This document shows positions 12,138-24,079 of a stretch of 64,000 nucleotides of DNA, in pieces. Source of the stretch: Liolophura sinensis. Taxonomy: Eukaryota; Mollusca; Polyplacophora; Chitonida; Chitonidae. The notes under the pieces were generated by a model. That model was not told where the DNA came from and did not search any database. It saw only the letters and a list, made by a program, of their open reading frames with translations. The translations under genes and the position numbers were made by a program. Numbering within the stretch: position 1 is the first letter of the stretch; every line of letters begins with the position of its first letter. The stretch spans positions 6,561,504-6,625,503 of the forward strand of contig NC_088298.1 in the NCBI RefSeq assembly GCF_032854445.1, in the 5' to 3' direction.

Positions 12138-12263
12138 ATTATGACGAATGTGCTGACTGGGGTTACTGTGACCAGCTGTGTGAGAACTCAGTGGGCGGGT
12201 ACACCTGCTCTTGTTACGATGGCTACAGTCTCTATAACAACCGAACCTGCCGTGCCCCATCAA
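12138..12263 (+). CDS. LRP2: Exon 5: calcium-binding EGF-like module
   Basis: The module begins with D-Y-D-E-C, the N-terminal calcium-binding signature of cbEGF domains, and ends with CSCYDGYSL...RTC, giving six cysteines. The acceptor is ttaacag and the donor gtaagt, phase 1 on both sides. It leads directly into propeller 1. Confidence 0.94.
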
Positions 12264-12774
12264 GTAAGTGTCATATCTAGTTTTCTGGTCAGTTATCAGT
12301 ACTTCGAACCCTGCAGAATCATGCTGAAATCTTGTATGAAGAGGATGAAATTCTCCTCAAATCAGATTTACAAGATACATCTGTATGTTTCCACATATAA
12401 TTATTATTATTTAATTACCCAGCATCAGACAAAATACCCTGCTTTTCATTGGACAACAAGCCACGTGGGGTACTGATATACTCTCGAATACTCTGCAGAC
12501 AGCCTCAAATGTGTCTGTTGAGTAGGTTATCTCTCTTTGTTGGGTTGTGACTACAGTGGACAAGCGATTCACCTATACAGCGATCTTCTGCACTGAATTG
12601 ATGGGTCTTTGCAGGATAAATTCACTACATAGTTACTCAGTGATAGGATACGAAAATATATGGCTTCAGTTATCCTCATATTGGACTAGGCATGTGACTA
12701 ATAGTATTTTATTTGAGTGCTGCGTTCATGCAGAAGAACAAAAAGTTCCAACTGGGAATTGCACTGGGGACAGT

Positions 12775-12960
12775 ACTGTAATTCTTCAACCTTTTTGCAT
12801 GTTTGTGAGGTCTTTATTAAAGCATATTCTGAAGGCATTATTCTGTGTTGACTGATAAAATTATACTTTTTGTGAAATTGGCCATTCCATGCAATGTAGT
12901 TTTAATTGTCTCGAAAATTAAATTGAAAATGTGCATAAATTGCAGTGAAAGTTGGTCTTT
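12775..12960 (+). mobile_element. Interspersed repeat family E, copy 2
   Basis: It shares with 5530-5725 the start actgtaattcttcaaccttt, the middle attctgaaggcatt and the end gtgcataaattgca. The short open frames here are chance. Confidence 0.65.
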
Positions 12961-13114
12961 CATATACGGAAAGGTTGAGAAATTAAAGGAGAAGAGAATT
13001 ACATCAAATATCAAACAAATACCATTGAAAAGAGTATGCATTTCCTCGCAGGGGCATGCCATAAAAATTCTAATATGTACATCAAGTTGATAAATTAGTA
13101 ACAAAGTCAGCACC

Positions 13115-13450
13115 AATATCCACTATGGGCGACTCCATTTTGCCTAAGATCTGGTCCTGAAGTCTTCCATGTTAGGAGGAGAATTGCCGTCGGAACCCGC
13201 CGAAGTGCAGTTCGTATATTTCCAGTAGAACTCTTCTTCACAGAAGGTAGGGAACAATACATTTTCCGCTTTACGATCAGGAAACTGGAATGTTGGACGT
13301 AGGTTCCGAGTTCACACGAACAAGCCGGCCGTTTTAACGACTCTGGCTGAGAGGCACCACACCCCTGGCATAAATTACAGGGTGTTAAAAATGGAGGGCG
13401 CAATGGACCCAGCGATTTATGCCAACTTTGCCATTTTCAGACTTTACGTG
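13115..13450. other. GC-richer island of unknown origin in intron 5
   Basis: This stretch is clearly richer in CpG and GC than the surrounding intron (for example ccgtcggaacccgccgaagt). A 98-codon frame on the - strand spans it, but I recognise no domain. It could be a fossil of a mobile element or of a retro-copied gene. Confidence 0.35.
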
Positions 13451-14599
13451 GATGGTGAGGAAAAATGGCAAAATTATGCAGCAGGCACCACCAGATAGAA
13501 ATAAACGTGCTCTTTTCAGCCTATAGTGTCATTGTTTTAAGTTTTCTTCGCCTTTAAGGCATGTATGTATTGGATGAACAGGTTGACACTTGACTCTGTT
13601 GTATGTTGTAGTGTTACACATTATGTAATCAGTTAATCAGCGTATAGTCTCATGCCCACATGTTCTACATTAACACGTTAAGGAGGTGAGCTTTTGGTGG
13701 CTCGAGCATTCGGTGAAAATGACATGATCACCTGATTTTCTTTTCTATTTACAGTCAGTCAATGAAAATGTTTTGAATCTAGTGTTTCTGCCTAAGTATA
13801 GGCCTTCTGTCTGCCATATTGACTCTAAGTCTGCTCCCTCAGGCCAATACAGTAGTCACGTGCTATGTGTTACACCAGCTTATTCATTTTCTTTTCTATT
13901 TATGTAGTGAATTTGTCAACTTCATTCCCCATTATATATGTCCCAAAACTTGCGCTTGTTACCATGACAAACCACCATGTGCAGCTTGTACTTTTCTGTA
14001 CAGTGTGTCAAAAAGTCAGACTGACCACCATTTTTTTTGAGCTGATGTTACCTTGGCATAAGGTGGTTGGTGGTTGGGTAGTGTCACTGAGCAAAATGTC
14101 TTATTGGATCTGTCCAAAGGAGACAAAATTCTGATATACAGTATTCTAACTAGGTGGAAAATCATTTATTTTCCATATCAACAATCTATAATGTCTTGTG
14201 TAACAGTATTATCCAATCAGAGCTCTAGCACTCTTCAGTTTGAAGGCTTATCTTGAACACAGTTACATTGTGCACGTGTAACTTTAAAGTGTTGGTCTTG
14301 CCTCAGCAGATCTGTTCCAGAACACTGAGGTCACAGGTTCAGTTCCAGCTTTGGCTGGTTTGGTTGTAGCTTTTTGTCAGGGTGTTAGTTGTTTGCCTGG
14401 CAGAGTGCACTGGTGTTTCTCTAGGCACTGTCCCATTTCCTTGACTCACATACACCAGGAGAATTGCACTCGTATTAGTCCTACAGATATTTTAAAATAA
14501 TATGTTCTTGATTATTCCTGATTACAGCTTAAAATACAATACTATTCAACCAAATGTATAAGCATATAAGATTAAATATATATTTTTTTAAATTTCCAG

Positions 14600-14760
14600 G
14601 TGACACTATGAGGCTGGTGGTGGCAAATAGCAGTCGGATTTTCACCATGAATAAGTTAGGAGAGGATATTCAGCCAAAAGTCACGGCCGATCATCTGATG
14701 GATTTCTCAGTGCATTATGGGAAGGGAACCGTATATTGGACAGAGCGTTCACTGAAACAG
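14600..14760 (+). CDS. LRP2: Exon 6: start of YWTD beta-propeller 1
   Basis: This exon enters at phase 1 after aatttccag and leaves at phase 0 before gtgttt. It encodes the opening strand (MRLVVANSSRIFTMN) and the first blade motif VYWTERS, a variant of Y-W-T-D. Propellers of this family drive ligand release in acid endosomes. Confidence 0.92.
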
Positions 14761-15264
14761 GTGTTTGTTTTGTATCAGCTTCGTCTTTCATTCATTTATT
14801 TATTAATTTGATTTGTGTTTTATGCCATACTTAAGAATGTTTCACTTATATGACGGCTGCCAGCATTATGGCTTTATAACCTTGACCTCTTAGGTCATTT
14901 GATCACATCTTGGCTCCCGTGTGGCAGTAAGAGCCAGGTATTCGTAGAACTCGGTACTTCCAACTCTTTTGTCTTGAAGTTAAGAGCAGTCCTGCTTTAT
15001 CATGTGACTTGTGAAAAATGTTAGGCCACTTCTGTTCACTGTCACTTCTCTCAGCATGTTCCAGAGGCAAAGGTGACACGTTTTTCCTTTAGAATCTTCA
15101 CAAGTATGCAAGCATTCGGCTCATTCATTTTATCCATTATCTGCTCTGATTAAGTTTCTATGAAACTTTTATGAGACGCCCATATTTTAGTAAATTTGAT
15201 AGTTACCTAACATTATTCACATGTCACATGATACAGTAGGACTTTTGTTACCTTTAGCGATAAA

Positions 15265-15831
15265 AAGAGATTGAACTGGTAAATCCTATCGTTAGAACAC
15301 CCAAGGTACGTGTGAGAATTTATACATTACACTGCTCACACTGGGTCAAGGTCACAATAAGCGCACAGTGAAGGTCAGCGACAAAAGAGTTCAAACTGGT
15401 AAATCCCCTCTTGAACATCCTATCACTAGAACACCCAAGGTACGTGTTCAGTCCTAGCCTTGGACTGAGAATTTATACATTACACTGCTCACACTGGGTC
15501 AAGGTCACAATAAGCGGACAGTGAAGGTCAGCGACAAAAGAGTTCCAACTGGTAAATCCCCTCTTGAACATCCTATCACTAGAACACCCAAGGTACGTGT
15601 TCAGTCCTAGCCTTGGACTGAGAATTTATACATTACACTGCTCACACTGGGTCAAGGTCATAATAAGCGGACAATGATGGTCAGCAACAAAAGAGTTTGA
15701 ACTGGTGAATCTGCTCTTGAACATCCTATCACTAGAACACCCAAGGTACGTGTTCAGTCCTAGCCTTGGACTGAGAATTTATACATTACACTGCTCACAC
15801 TGGGTCAAGGTCACAATAAGCGGACAATGAT
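15265..15831. repeat. Tandem repeat, about 152 bp x about 4
   Basis: Units include agaacacccaaggtacgtgt, gagaatttatacattacact and gggtcaaggtcacaataagc. The first unit has a deletion; the later ones differ at few positions. Confidence 0.9.
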
Positions 15832-16482
15832 GGTGGCTCTTGTCAACATTTTCTCAATCTTACATTTGTTGAAGACAACTTGTATTTCTCCAATATGGCG
15901 TTTCCCATAACACATGGGAAAGGTTGTCAGTGACTTGCCCCCGTGGAGTCCCCCGTGGATTACCCCCGGTTTCCTTGACATATAGGTGAATGCCTTTGTG
16001 TATTAAATGGAAAGATTTTTTTGAGTATGGTGTGACACAGCAATCAAATTATAGCTCATATAAGAGGTTTCACATGTACATGTGTTTTTATCCCATCTTT
16101 AGAAATAATTCAATCACTAGATAGTGTCATTTTTTGAAAAATATTTAGTATTTTATAGGATTTGGCAATGGCAGCCAAATTCGCTCGGTAGAGCTTGGTT
16201 GAAATGTGAATCATGATAAAGGTTTTGAAGGAAAATATGAATGAATAAGGTTAGTGCAAAAGAAGTACTTAATGGAGGGGGATTTTAGTTAATTGAAGCA
16301 GGCGATATGTTTCCATCCAGAATGTTGAAACTATATTTATAATATTTGGGCATTATATAAGTGTGCCTCATCAAGGAATGGACAAAATCAGCTTGTAAGC
16401 ACATCCAGAACATGGGAGGGGGATGTTTGGTGTGAAGAATACAATATATTTACTGAAGCTTTGTTTGGTTTCATTTTCCCAG

Positions 16483-16709
16483 GTATTTGAAGCAAATTTG
16501 AGTGATGGGCAAAATGTGAGAAGTTTAGGTCTGAAGTCGATTGCCGAGCCCGTTGGGATTTCGGTAGACTGGATCGGGAATAACGTTTACGTGGTTGACA
16601 AAACTGGACGCCGCATTGATGTGGTTTCCATAGATACGGGTCACCAGAGGGGTGTGGTTACGGATGGATTGATTAACCCCTCAGCAGTGGTCGTGGAGCC
16701 AGCCTCTGG
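16483..16709 (+). CDS. LRP2: Exon 7: propeller 1, middle blades
   Basis: This exon is phase 0 in (tttcattttcccag) and phase 2 out (gtaagg). It encodes VFEANLSDGQNV, GISVDWIGNNVYVVD and INPSAVVVEP, the normal blade pattern. The Y-W-T-D core is reduced to YVVD in this blade. Confidence 0.93.
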
Positions 16710-17092
16710 GTAAGGCATTATTATGAAAGTTACGTTGAATCCTTAGAAAATCTGACCAAAAACAGGAAGTGCATTGATTTAGGACATTCCTTAGAGGGAT
16801 GTTATTTTTGATCTGGGCATGTAAGTTTATAATTTATGATAATCACCCGATCCCCAAAAAACAGGCTATCGGGATTTTGTTGACATTTTTCTCATTCTTA
16901 ATCTCTTTTAAATCCCTATCTTTTTCATTAGATGAAATACCCCCAAAAATGTAAAAAAAAAAAAAAAAGCATGTTTTTATATGGTAAGCTTATTTCCAAA
17001 AGAAAAAAAACAAAAAAAACCGAAACAAAACAAAAAGAGGATGACCCTATGTCCCTGAAAGAAACTTCACCCATGTGGTGGTAACCCTGGAT

Positions 17093-17310
17093 ATTTATTT
17101 ATTTAACATTTACTGGTGTTTTTACGCCTTACTTCAGATTCTTTCACTTAATATACCACAGCAGCCAGTATTATGGCGGGAGGAGAGCGGACAGAGCCCA
17201 GAGGAAAATCATGACCATCAGCAGGTTGCTGTCAGACCTTCGCACATACGGTCAAAAAGGAAGCCATTTTGAGCTGGGCTTGAACTCAGAGCAGCCACAT
17301 CGGGAACCCT
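17093..17310 (-). mobile_element. SINE A, antisense, diverged, nearly full length
   Basis: It begins with ttatttatttaacatttact, the reversed tail, and passes cagcagccagtattatggcg and catgaccatcagcaggttgc to a worn head at about 17300. Exon 8 begins 45 bp later. Confidence 0.75.
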
Positions 17311-17354
17311 GGATATGAAAAAAAGTGTTAACAAAGTCTTTGCTTTTTTGGTAG

Positions 17355-17576
17355 GTACATGTTTTACTCTGACCTTGGTCGTAACCTTGGCAGAGCGGAC
17401 AGCATTCCCCCGAAGATTGAACGAGCATTCATGGACGGAACCCACAGACTGAAGCTCTCCCTGCCCAAAATCTACGGACCCACCGGACTCACTGTGGATG
17501 CTGTTAACCGACGGATTTACTGGACAGATTCCAAGTTGGACCACCTGGAATCCATGGACTATGATGGGAGATTCAG
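17355..17576 (+). CDS. LRP2: Exon 8: propeller 1, middle blades
   Basis: This exon is phase 2 on both sides, with acceptor ggtag and donor gtacgc. It reads YMFYSDLG, then a blade loop extended by several residues (RADSIPPK), then IERAFMDG, GLTVDAVNRRIYWTDSK and a final ESMDYDG strand. A degenerate antisense SINE ends about 50 bp before its acceptor. Confidence 0.94.
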
Positions 17577-17829
17577 GTACGCTCGTCACTTAACCAACAG
17601 ATTGATTGATTAAATGTAATAATAATAATAATTATATCTTCATTTATCAAATGTGGCTCGGTCGGTTTACAATGTCCTTCTCCAAGGCCTTCACAGAGAA
17701 AACAATATTTAGGAAACATGTACTTCAGAGTCCTACCAAAAAGAACATCAGTATATATAAAACAAGATAAAGCATCATGTAGTTTGAGAAGTGAAGCTAC
17801 ATACATGGTACGGCATGGTGACATTAAGC

Positions 17830-18880
17830 ATGGGTTCAAAACCAGACTTGGAGAGGGAATTTGTACATTCTCACACTCCCACTGGTGGTACGGCCTTTGT
17901 GTCAATAAGTATGGGTTCAACCCCAGCCCTAGGACAGGGAATTTGTACATTCTCACACTCCCACTGGTGGTACGGCCTTTGTGACAGTAAGTATGGGTTC
18001 AACCCCAGCCCTAGGACAGGGAATTTGTACATTCTCACACTCCCACTGGTGGTACGGCCTTGGTGACAGTAAGTATGGGTTCAACCCCAGCCCTAGGACA
18101 GGGAATTTGTACATTCTCACATTCCCACTGGTGGTATGGCCTTTGTGTCAATAAGTATGGACTCAACCCCAGCCACAGGACAGGGAATTTGTACATTCTC
18201 ACACTCCCACTGGTCGTACGGCCTTTGTGACAATAAGTATGGGTTCAACCCCATCCCTAGGACAGGGAATTTGTACATTCTCACACTACCACTGGTGGTA
18301 CGGCCTTTGTGTCAATAAGTATGGGTTCAACCCCATCCCTAGGACAGGGAATTTGTACATTCTCACACTCCCACTGGTGGTATGGCCTTTGTGACAATAA
18401 GTATGGACTCAACCCCAGCCCTAGGCAGGGAATTTGTACATTCTCACACTCCCACTGGTGGTACGGCCTTTGTGACAGTAAGTATGGGTTCAACCCCAGC
18501 CCTAGGACAGGGAATTTGTACATTCTCACATTCCCACTGGTCGTACGGCCTTTGTGACAATAAGTATGGGTTCAACCCCAGCCATAGGACAGGGAATTTG
18601 TACATTCTCACACTCCCACTGGTCGTACGGCCTTTGTGACAATAAGCATGGGTTCATCCCCAGCCCTAGGCAGTGAATTTGTACATTCTCACACTCCCAC
18701 AGGTGGTGCGGCCTTTGTGACAATAAGTATGGGTTCAACCCAGCCCTAGGCAGGGAATTTGTACTTTCTCACACTCCCACTGGTGGTACAGCCTTGGTGA
18801 CAATAAGCATGAGCTCAACCCCAGCCTTGGGCAGGGAATTTGTACATTCTCACACTACCACTGGTGGCTGTATGGCTGTA
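17830..18880. repeat. Minisatellite, 82 bp x about 13
   Basis: The unit contains aagtatgggttcaaccccag, ccctaggacagggaatttgt and acattctcacactcccactg. The gggttcaaccc core is B-box-like. The unit matches part of the dispersed family F element (compare 33060-33150 and 60837-60915), so the array appears to have grown from one such copy. Frames are open on both strands because the unit lacks stops. Confidence 0.93.
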
Positions 18881-19891
18881 AACTACAGCTTTCCTATGTC
18901 AGTCTGGAAGTTAAGCAGCCGGCTGTGGTGACATCAGCGTTGATAGCTGTGATGGAAAAGCTTGGATTGGAGGTGCTAAGCTGGTCCTGTGTTCCCAGTA
19001 TTTTCATTGATGTCGTTTCCAAATATTTCTGATCACTGATGAAAGTAATTGAGAAAGTATGAGTAACAGTACTTAGCTAAAAAAGAAGCGATCAGGCATG
19101 ATAGCTTCTAGTAGGAAAGTATTGTTACGAGTGCTTTCTCCATCTTACGCGATAGTGACTAACAATATTCAAGTACCTGAGGGACTTTCTACACTACTCA
19201 AATGATAGGTGGAGTGAACATTTTACACAAATTGTCCTATTTTATGCAGTGAATTTGGACTATATATACCTACAAGGCTGAAAACTTTATCTCTGCCCTT
19301 TATGTCACACGCTTGTAAATTTATAGACCAGTTGCTTTATACATGTGATGCCAGTTAAATTGTGTCGAGTATCTGCATGTATGTTTCTTGGATCTTTGAA
19401 CACATTGGCTATTTGAACAGGACAGCATCGCGGCAGAACATGTTATGGCATTTGCGTGGCAAAGGCAGTGGTTTGCAAGGGTGTCTTATGCAAGGTTGGG
19501 GTGGCGCAATGAGAGACAACTTTGTGAGGTCCAGGCCACATAGCACTGCACATGATTTCACCAAGGATTCGGAATAGGACAAGAATATTCCTCATGCTGA
19601 TTTTGGTGTCTCTGTACACTAAGTTCTCTGTTGTATTGTACTTTCCAGAATAAGAATGTACACTATCTGTAGTTTCCTGAAGAAGAAACTATAATGTGAC
19701 AATAGGGTGACGTCAGAACTATCGTTTAAAATATGCCAAAAATAGAGGGGTTATTAAGAAATGTAAAATTCGCCTCAAAAATGAAAATTAGTTTTCTTCA
19801 TTAAAATCATACTCTTCGTTTCATAATACCTTAAAATGTAACACACCTGAAATGATTTGATCGGTCAATCAGTAAATCACTGTTTTAACAG
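18881..19891. other. Intron 8 remainder, nothing recognised
   Basis: This is unique-looking AT-rich sequence. A 71-codon frame at 19362-19577 has no recognisable domain. Confidence 0.5.
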
Positions 19892-20109
19892 GAAGATAAT
19901 TATTTCGGGTGGCCTGACCATTCCCTCACCTACGGGTGTGGCAGTCTTCGAGGACAATGTCTACTGGACGGACCAGACCAAAATGGGCATTGTCAGCGTA
20001 AACAAGTTTGAGGGGCTAGAGTCCGTGAGACAGGTGTATCAAATATCTGGATTTAAACCACAAGCGGTGGAGATTTACCATCCGGCTTTACAACCTGCCC
20101 AATTCTCAG
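19892..20109 (+). CDS. LRP2: Exon 9: propeller 1, last blade
   Basis: This exon is phase 2 in (gttttaacag) and phase 1 out (gtaagc). It contains PTGVAVFEDNVYWTDQTK and AVEIYHPALQP, the typical closing blade and exit strand before an EGF module. The 40-bp minisatellite starts about 50 bp past its donor. Confidence 0.94.
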
Positions 20110-20159
20110 GTAAGCCTCGTAAAAGATTTCAGGTGAAGTTTTTTTTTAAATTGCTCCGT

Positions 20160-20885
20160 TTACCCCCATCATAATGCTGTCCTCCAGGCTCTGCCCCATT
20201 TCCTCCCACCATAATGCTGTCCTCCAGGCTCTGCCCCATTTCCTCCCACCATAATGCTGTCCTCCAGGCTCTGCCCCATTTCCTCCTACCATAATGCTGT
20301 CCTCCAGGCTCTGCCCCATTTCCTCCCACCATAATGCTGTCCTCCAGGCTCTGCCCCATTTCCTCCCACCATAATGCTGTCCTCCAGGCTCTGCCCCATT
20401 TCCTCCCACCATAATGCTGTCCTCCAGGCTCTGCCCCATTTCCTCCCACCATAATGCTGTCCTCCAGGCTCTGCCCCATTTCCTCCCACCATAATGCTGT
20501 CCTCCAGGCTCTGCCCCATTTCCTCCCACCATAATGCTGTCCTCCAGGCCCTGCCCCATTTCCTCCCACCATAATGCTGTCCTCCAGGCCCTGCCCCATT
20601 TCCTCCCACCATAATGCTGTCCTCCAGGCTCTGCCCCATTTCCTCCCACCATAATGCTGTCCTCCAGGCTTTGCCCCATTTCCTCCCACCATAATGCTGT
20701 CCTCCAGGCTCTGCCCTATTTCCTCCCACCATAATGCTGTCCTCCAGGCTCTGCCCCATTTCCTCCCACCATAATGCTGTCCTCCAGGCTCTGCCCTATT
20801 TCCTCCCACCATAATCCTGACCTTGTTTGTATAAAAGAAATATTCTTGAGCACAGCGTAAAACACCAATCAGATAAATAAATGAA
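20160..20885 (+). mobile_element. SINE A copy with an internal 40-bp x 16 minisatellite
   Basis: Sixteen units of ccaccataatgctgtcctcc plus aggctctgccccatttcctc run from about 20167 to 20812. The sequence then continues directly into a normal SINE A tail (gaaatattcttgagcacagc, aaaacaccaatcagataaat). In other SINE A copies the same segment occurs once. The long - strand frame (268 codons) is a product of the repeat. Confidence 0.92.
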
Positions 20886-21347
20886 TAAATTATCCAGAAT
20901 AGGAAAACGAAATCCCTGTGAGATTTTTTCCTCATGTAAGGTCAGGTTATACCCTTGAGCTAAGGATGATTAACTTCTGAATGTGTCACTTGACTTTGGT
21001 GTTGAAAATGTCTCGCATTTCAAGGGAACTTTAGAGTGGCAAAGTGTTTTTTCTCTTCTCCTGCAACTTTCTTCTGCTGCCTATAGTTTTATGGATACAA
21101 AATGTGGAAATGAATTTTTTTTACACTGAACTATAAAATGTATTTAGTCAATTCTCCAAATTTTGAACAGCTCAGTTTTAAAAATATCAGACAGTATTAT
21201 TTTCCCAAAATGTACCTCAGTGTACATGTAATAGTGCTAAGAAAGTTGTTCATATGTTTTGCTATCATTTTATTTTTTTAAAAACTTTTGAGTGTGGTGT
21301 TAATTAATAAACATTATTTAATTAAATAAATGAACCACTTTTTACAG

Positions 21348-21482
21348 CTCACAATCCTTGTGTCCAGGCTGGTTGTCATCATCTGTGTGTCGTTACTCAT
21401 GTACCTGAGCTGGACAATGTCGGATATCGGTGTATGTGTGACACTGGTTACGAACTGGATACTAACAGCAAAAATTGCACAA
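21348..21482 (+). CDS. LRP2: Exon 10: EGF-like module after propeller 1
   Basis: This six-cysteine EGF module (NPC-VQAG-C-HHL-C ... RCMC ... KNC) has an elongated loop between cysteines 3 and 4. The acceptor is tttacag, the donor gtaagc, both phase 1. It separates propellers 1 and 2. Confidence 0.94.
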
Positions 21483-21667
21483 GTAAGCAGTAAAGTTCAC
21501 ATCACTCAACATTGTACCTAAGTAAAAACTTTGAACTCTTGATTGTGCCAGGTATTAAAATGACATTGAGAACTGAAAATAGGAGATCGAACCTCATGAA
21601 AGGTGTTGCGCAGTGTGGTACTTGGCTGCACAAAGATCACTGATGCAGGATTGGAAACAACCTTGCT

Positions 21668-22046
21668 TTGATGACTAGGGCGTGCGTGCGTTCTTGGGGT
21701 TTAACGTCGTACTCAACAATTTTTCAGTCATGTGACGGAGGAATCATTAGGGTGCATGTACGTGTAATGTGCCTCCTTGTTGCAGGACGGATTTCCACCG
21801 CTCTTTTATTTAGTGCTGCTTCACTGACGACTTACCGAAGGCAAGTAAGCCGCCCCGCCCGAGCCTTTATACTGATACGGGTCAACCAGTCGTTGCACTA
21901 TCCCCTTCATGCTGGACGCCCAGCGAGGAAGTTACAACTTCCTCTTTTAAAGTCTTAGGTGTGACTCGATCAAGGATTGATCCTTGATCTACCGGTCCCG
22001 AAGCGGACGCTCTACCAACTGTGCTATCCGGGCCGGTCTTGATGAC
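21668..22046 (-). mobile_element. SINE B (V-type, tRNA-headed), full length with target-site duplication
   Basis: The element (21676-22038) is flanked on both sides by ttgatgac. Read on the - strand it starts with a tRNA-like head (cccggatagcacagttggta as A box) and ends with acgacgttaaaccccaag. It is almost identical to 24848-25215. Confidence 0.88.
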
Positions 22047-22099
22047 GAGGATAATTATATGAAAGACTTCATCATCAAATACATCATGGCAGTTGAAAT

Positions 22100-22195
22100 G
22101 TTTCTGATTCCTCTGACCAGAATGCTGGTCGCTATGGTATAAGTGAAGTGTTCTTGAGAACGGCATAGAACACCAGTCAAATAAAGAAATAAAAT
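22100..22195 (+). mobile_element. SINE A tail fragment
   Basis: Aatgctggtcgctatggtat, then gtgaagtgttcttgagaacg, then aacaccagtcaaataaag match the 3' third of SINE A. Confidence 0.75.
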
Positions 22196-22204
22196 TGAAA
22201 TGAT

Positions 22205-23110
22205 GTTTAATTTGCCATTTGTGAGGTCCTGATTTTGGCAATGGTTTGAGGAGAACACACTTATGAGATCTCAAATTTTGTAATTCAAATAATAAAATAT
22301 ATTGATCAGTAAAATGATGAGCAATCAATCTGATTGCGAAATCTGTATTAGTGTGAGTTTCAAACAGGCAATGTTAAACCATGTCTCTGTGATCTCCAGA
22401 ACTTTTAAATCAAATTAAAGCAACAGACCTCTACAAGTCGACATAAGCATCACTAAATCACGTAAAACTATGCATCAAGAGTATGGCATCAAGACTATCT
22501 AGATAACATCAGTATGTAAGCCCACCATAGAATTCAAATATTTGAATGCTTGAATTTGAATGGCCCCACACAAAGAAGCCAATTACCTATTTATTACACA
22601 TCCACTTAAAACTTGGAATAGGTGAGATGGAGTTTGGACTCTTTTATTGTTGAAGGGAGACAAAGTACCAAGTGTTTCATGTGACCTGTCAAAAAAGTTA
22701 GGCAACTGTTTTTGATCACATTCACAGGCGTCTGAAAAAAGTGTTATAAAAAGTAATTTAGAGTGGAGGAATGATAGAGAAGATTGAGAATCTTAATGTT
22801 TGCAAACTTGAGAAGTTCCTAAAGGAAAGAGGTGTCATTTGTACCTCTGGAAAATGGCAAGAAAGATGATCAGTAAATTAATGTCAACAAAGGTAGCTCA
22901 ACATTTTCCATCATTCACATGACAGAGTTGGACTGTTTTTACCTTTGATGACAAAAGAGTTCCAACTCGAAAATCTTCTTTTGGAAATAAGTTATACATG
23001 ACATAATTAGCGGTCTAGAAAGTTTGTGAATTCTTGTTGGGAATCTCATATGCCTGAAGTCAGACCACACAGTCTGGTGACAACGTTACTTTTCATTCCA
23101 TTAATATGTC
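22205..23110. other. Intron 10 stretch, nothing recognised
   Basis: This is AT-rich sequence with no module motifs. Part of it (about 22670-22990: gtcatgtgacctgtc, aagttaggcaactgtttttg) recurs at 24490-24760 and is probably an unnamed dispersed repeat. Confidence 0.5.
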
Positions 23111-23113
23111 ATG

Positions 23114-23712
23114 GCATCACAGAGGGTACGCAGTTTGGCCAGTGACATAACGAAGAGTAAGCAATTTGGCCAGTGATGCAACAGAGAGTAAGAAATTCGG
23201 TCAGTGATGTCACAGAGAGTAAGACATTCAGCCAGTGACGTCACAGAGAGTAAGAAATTCGGCCAGTGACGTCAAAGAGAGTAAGACGGCCAATGGCGTC
23301 ACAGAGAGCGATCAATTCGGCCAGAGATGTCACAGAGAGTAAAACATTCGGCCAGTGACGTCACAGAGAGTAAGACATTCGGCCAGTGGCATCACAGAGA
23401 GTAAGCAGTTTGGCCAGTGATGTCACAGAGAGTAAGACATTCAGCCAGTGACATCACAAAGAGTAAGCAATTCCGCCAGTGACGTCACAGAGAGTAAGAC
23501 ATTCAGCCAGTGGCATCACAGAAAGTAAGCAATTCCGCCAGTGATATCACAGAGAGTAAGACATTTGGCCAGTAGCGTCACAGAGAGTAAGCAATTCGGC
23601 CATTGATGTCACAGAGAGTAAGACATTCAGCCAGTGACATCACAGAGAGTAAGCAGTTCGGCCATTGATGTCACAGAGAGTAAAACATTCGGCCAGTGAC
23701 GTCACATCATGA
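23114..23712. repeat. Minisatellite, 31 bp x about 19, with CRE-like palindromes
   Basis: The unit is cagagagtaagacattcggc followed by cagtgacgtca. Five units carry the exact palindrome TGACGTCA, the CREB/ATF consensus; others are one base off (gatgtca, gcgtca). Whether it regulates anything cannot be told from sequence. Confidence 0.92.
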
Positions 23713-24079
23713 CGTTGCAAGTGTCCAGCATGATCTGTTATTGGACAGCTGTCATTTACTACATGCAGTGTAATATTGTTAGGGCTGGACGGTTTGGTGT
23801 ATAATCTGTGCCTTTATAATGGGTCAGCTTTTGGTAGTAGGTTGTCACAACGCCACGAGAATGCAACTCTTGCTGGTTTGACTTCAGCTTTATATCAGGA
23901 GCTTAAAGTTTGCCAGATGCCTACCAAAGGTCGGTGGTTTACTCCTAGCACTCTGATTTCCTCCACTCATTAACAGGACCATCATTCATGTCATTGTATA
24001 GGGAAAAAAGTCCCCAAAATGACATTGTAAACCCATTAAAAGCATACTGAAAATACTGAAATAATTAATCAAATTTCAG

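Noticed and set aside
13107-13403. Independent gene of 98 codons on the - strand
   Set aside because: No recognisable domain, start context or partner exon; kept only as an island of unusual composition.
20129-20935. 268-codon open frame on the - strand as a repeat-protein gene
   Set aside because: It consists of 16 copies of a 40-bp SINE segment with no stop codons; the translation cycles through three phases of the same DNA and has no independent coding sign.
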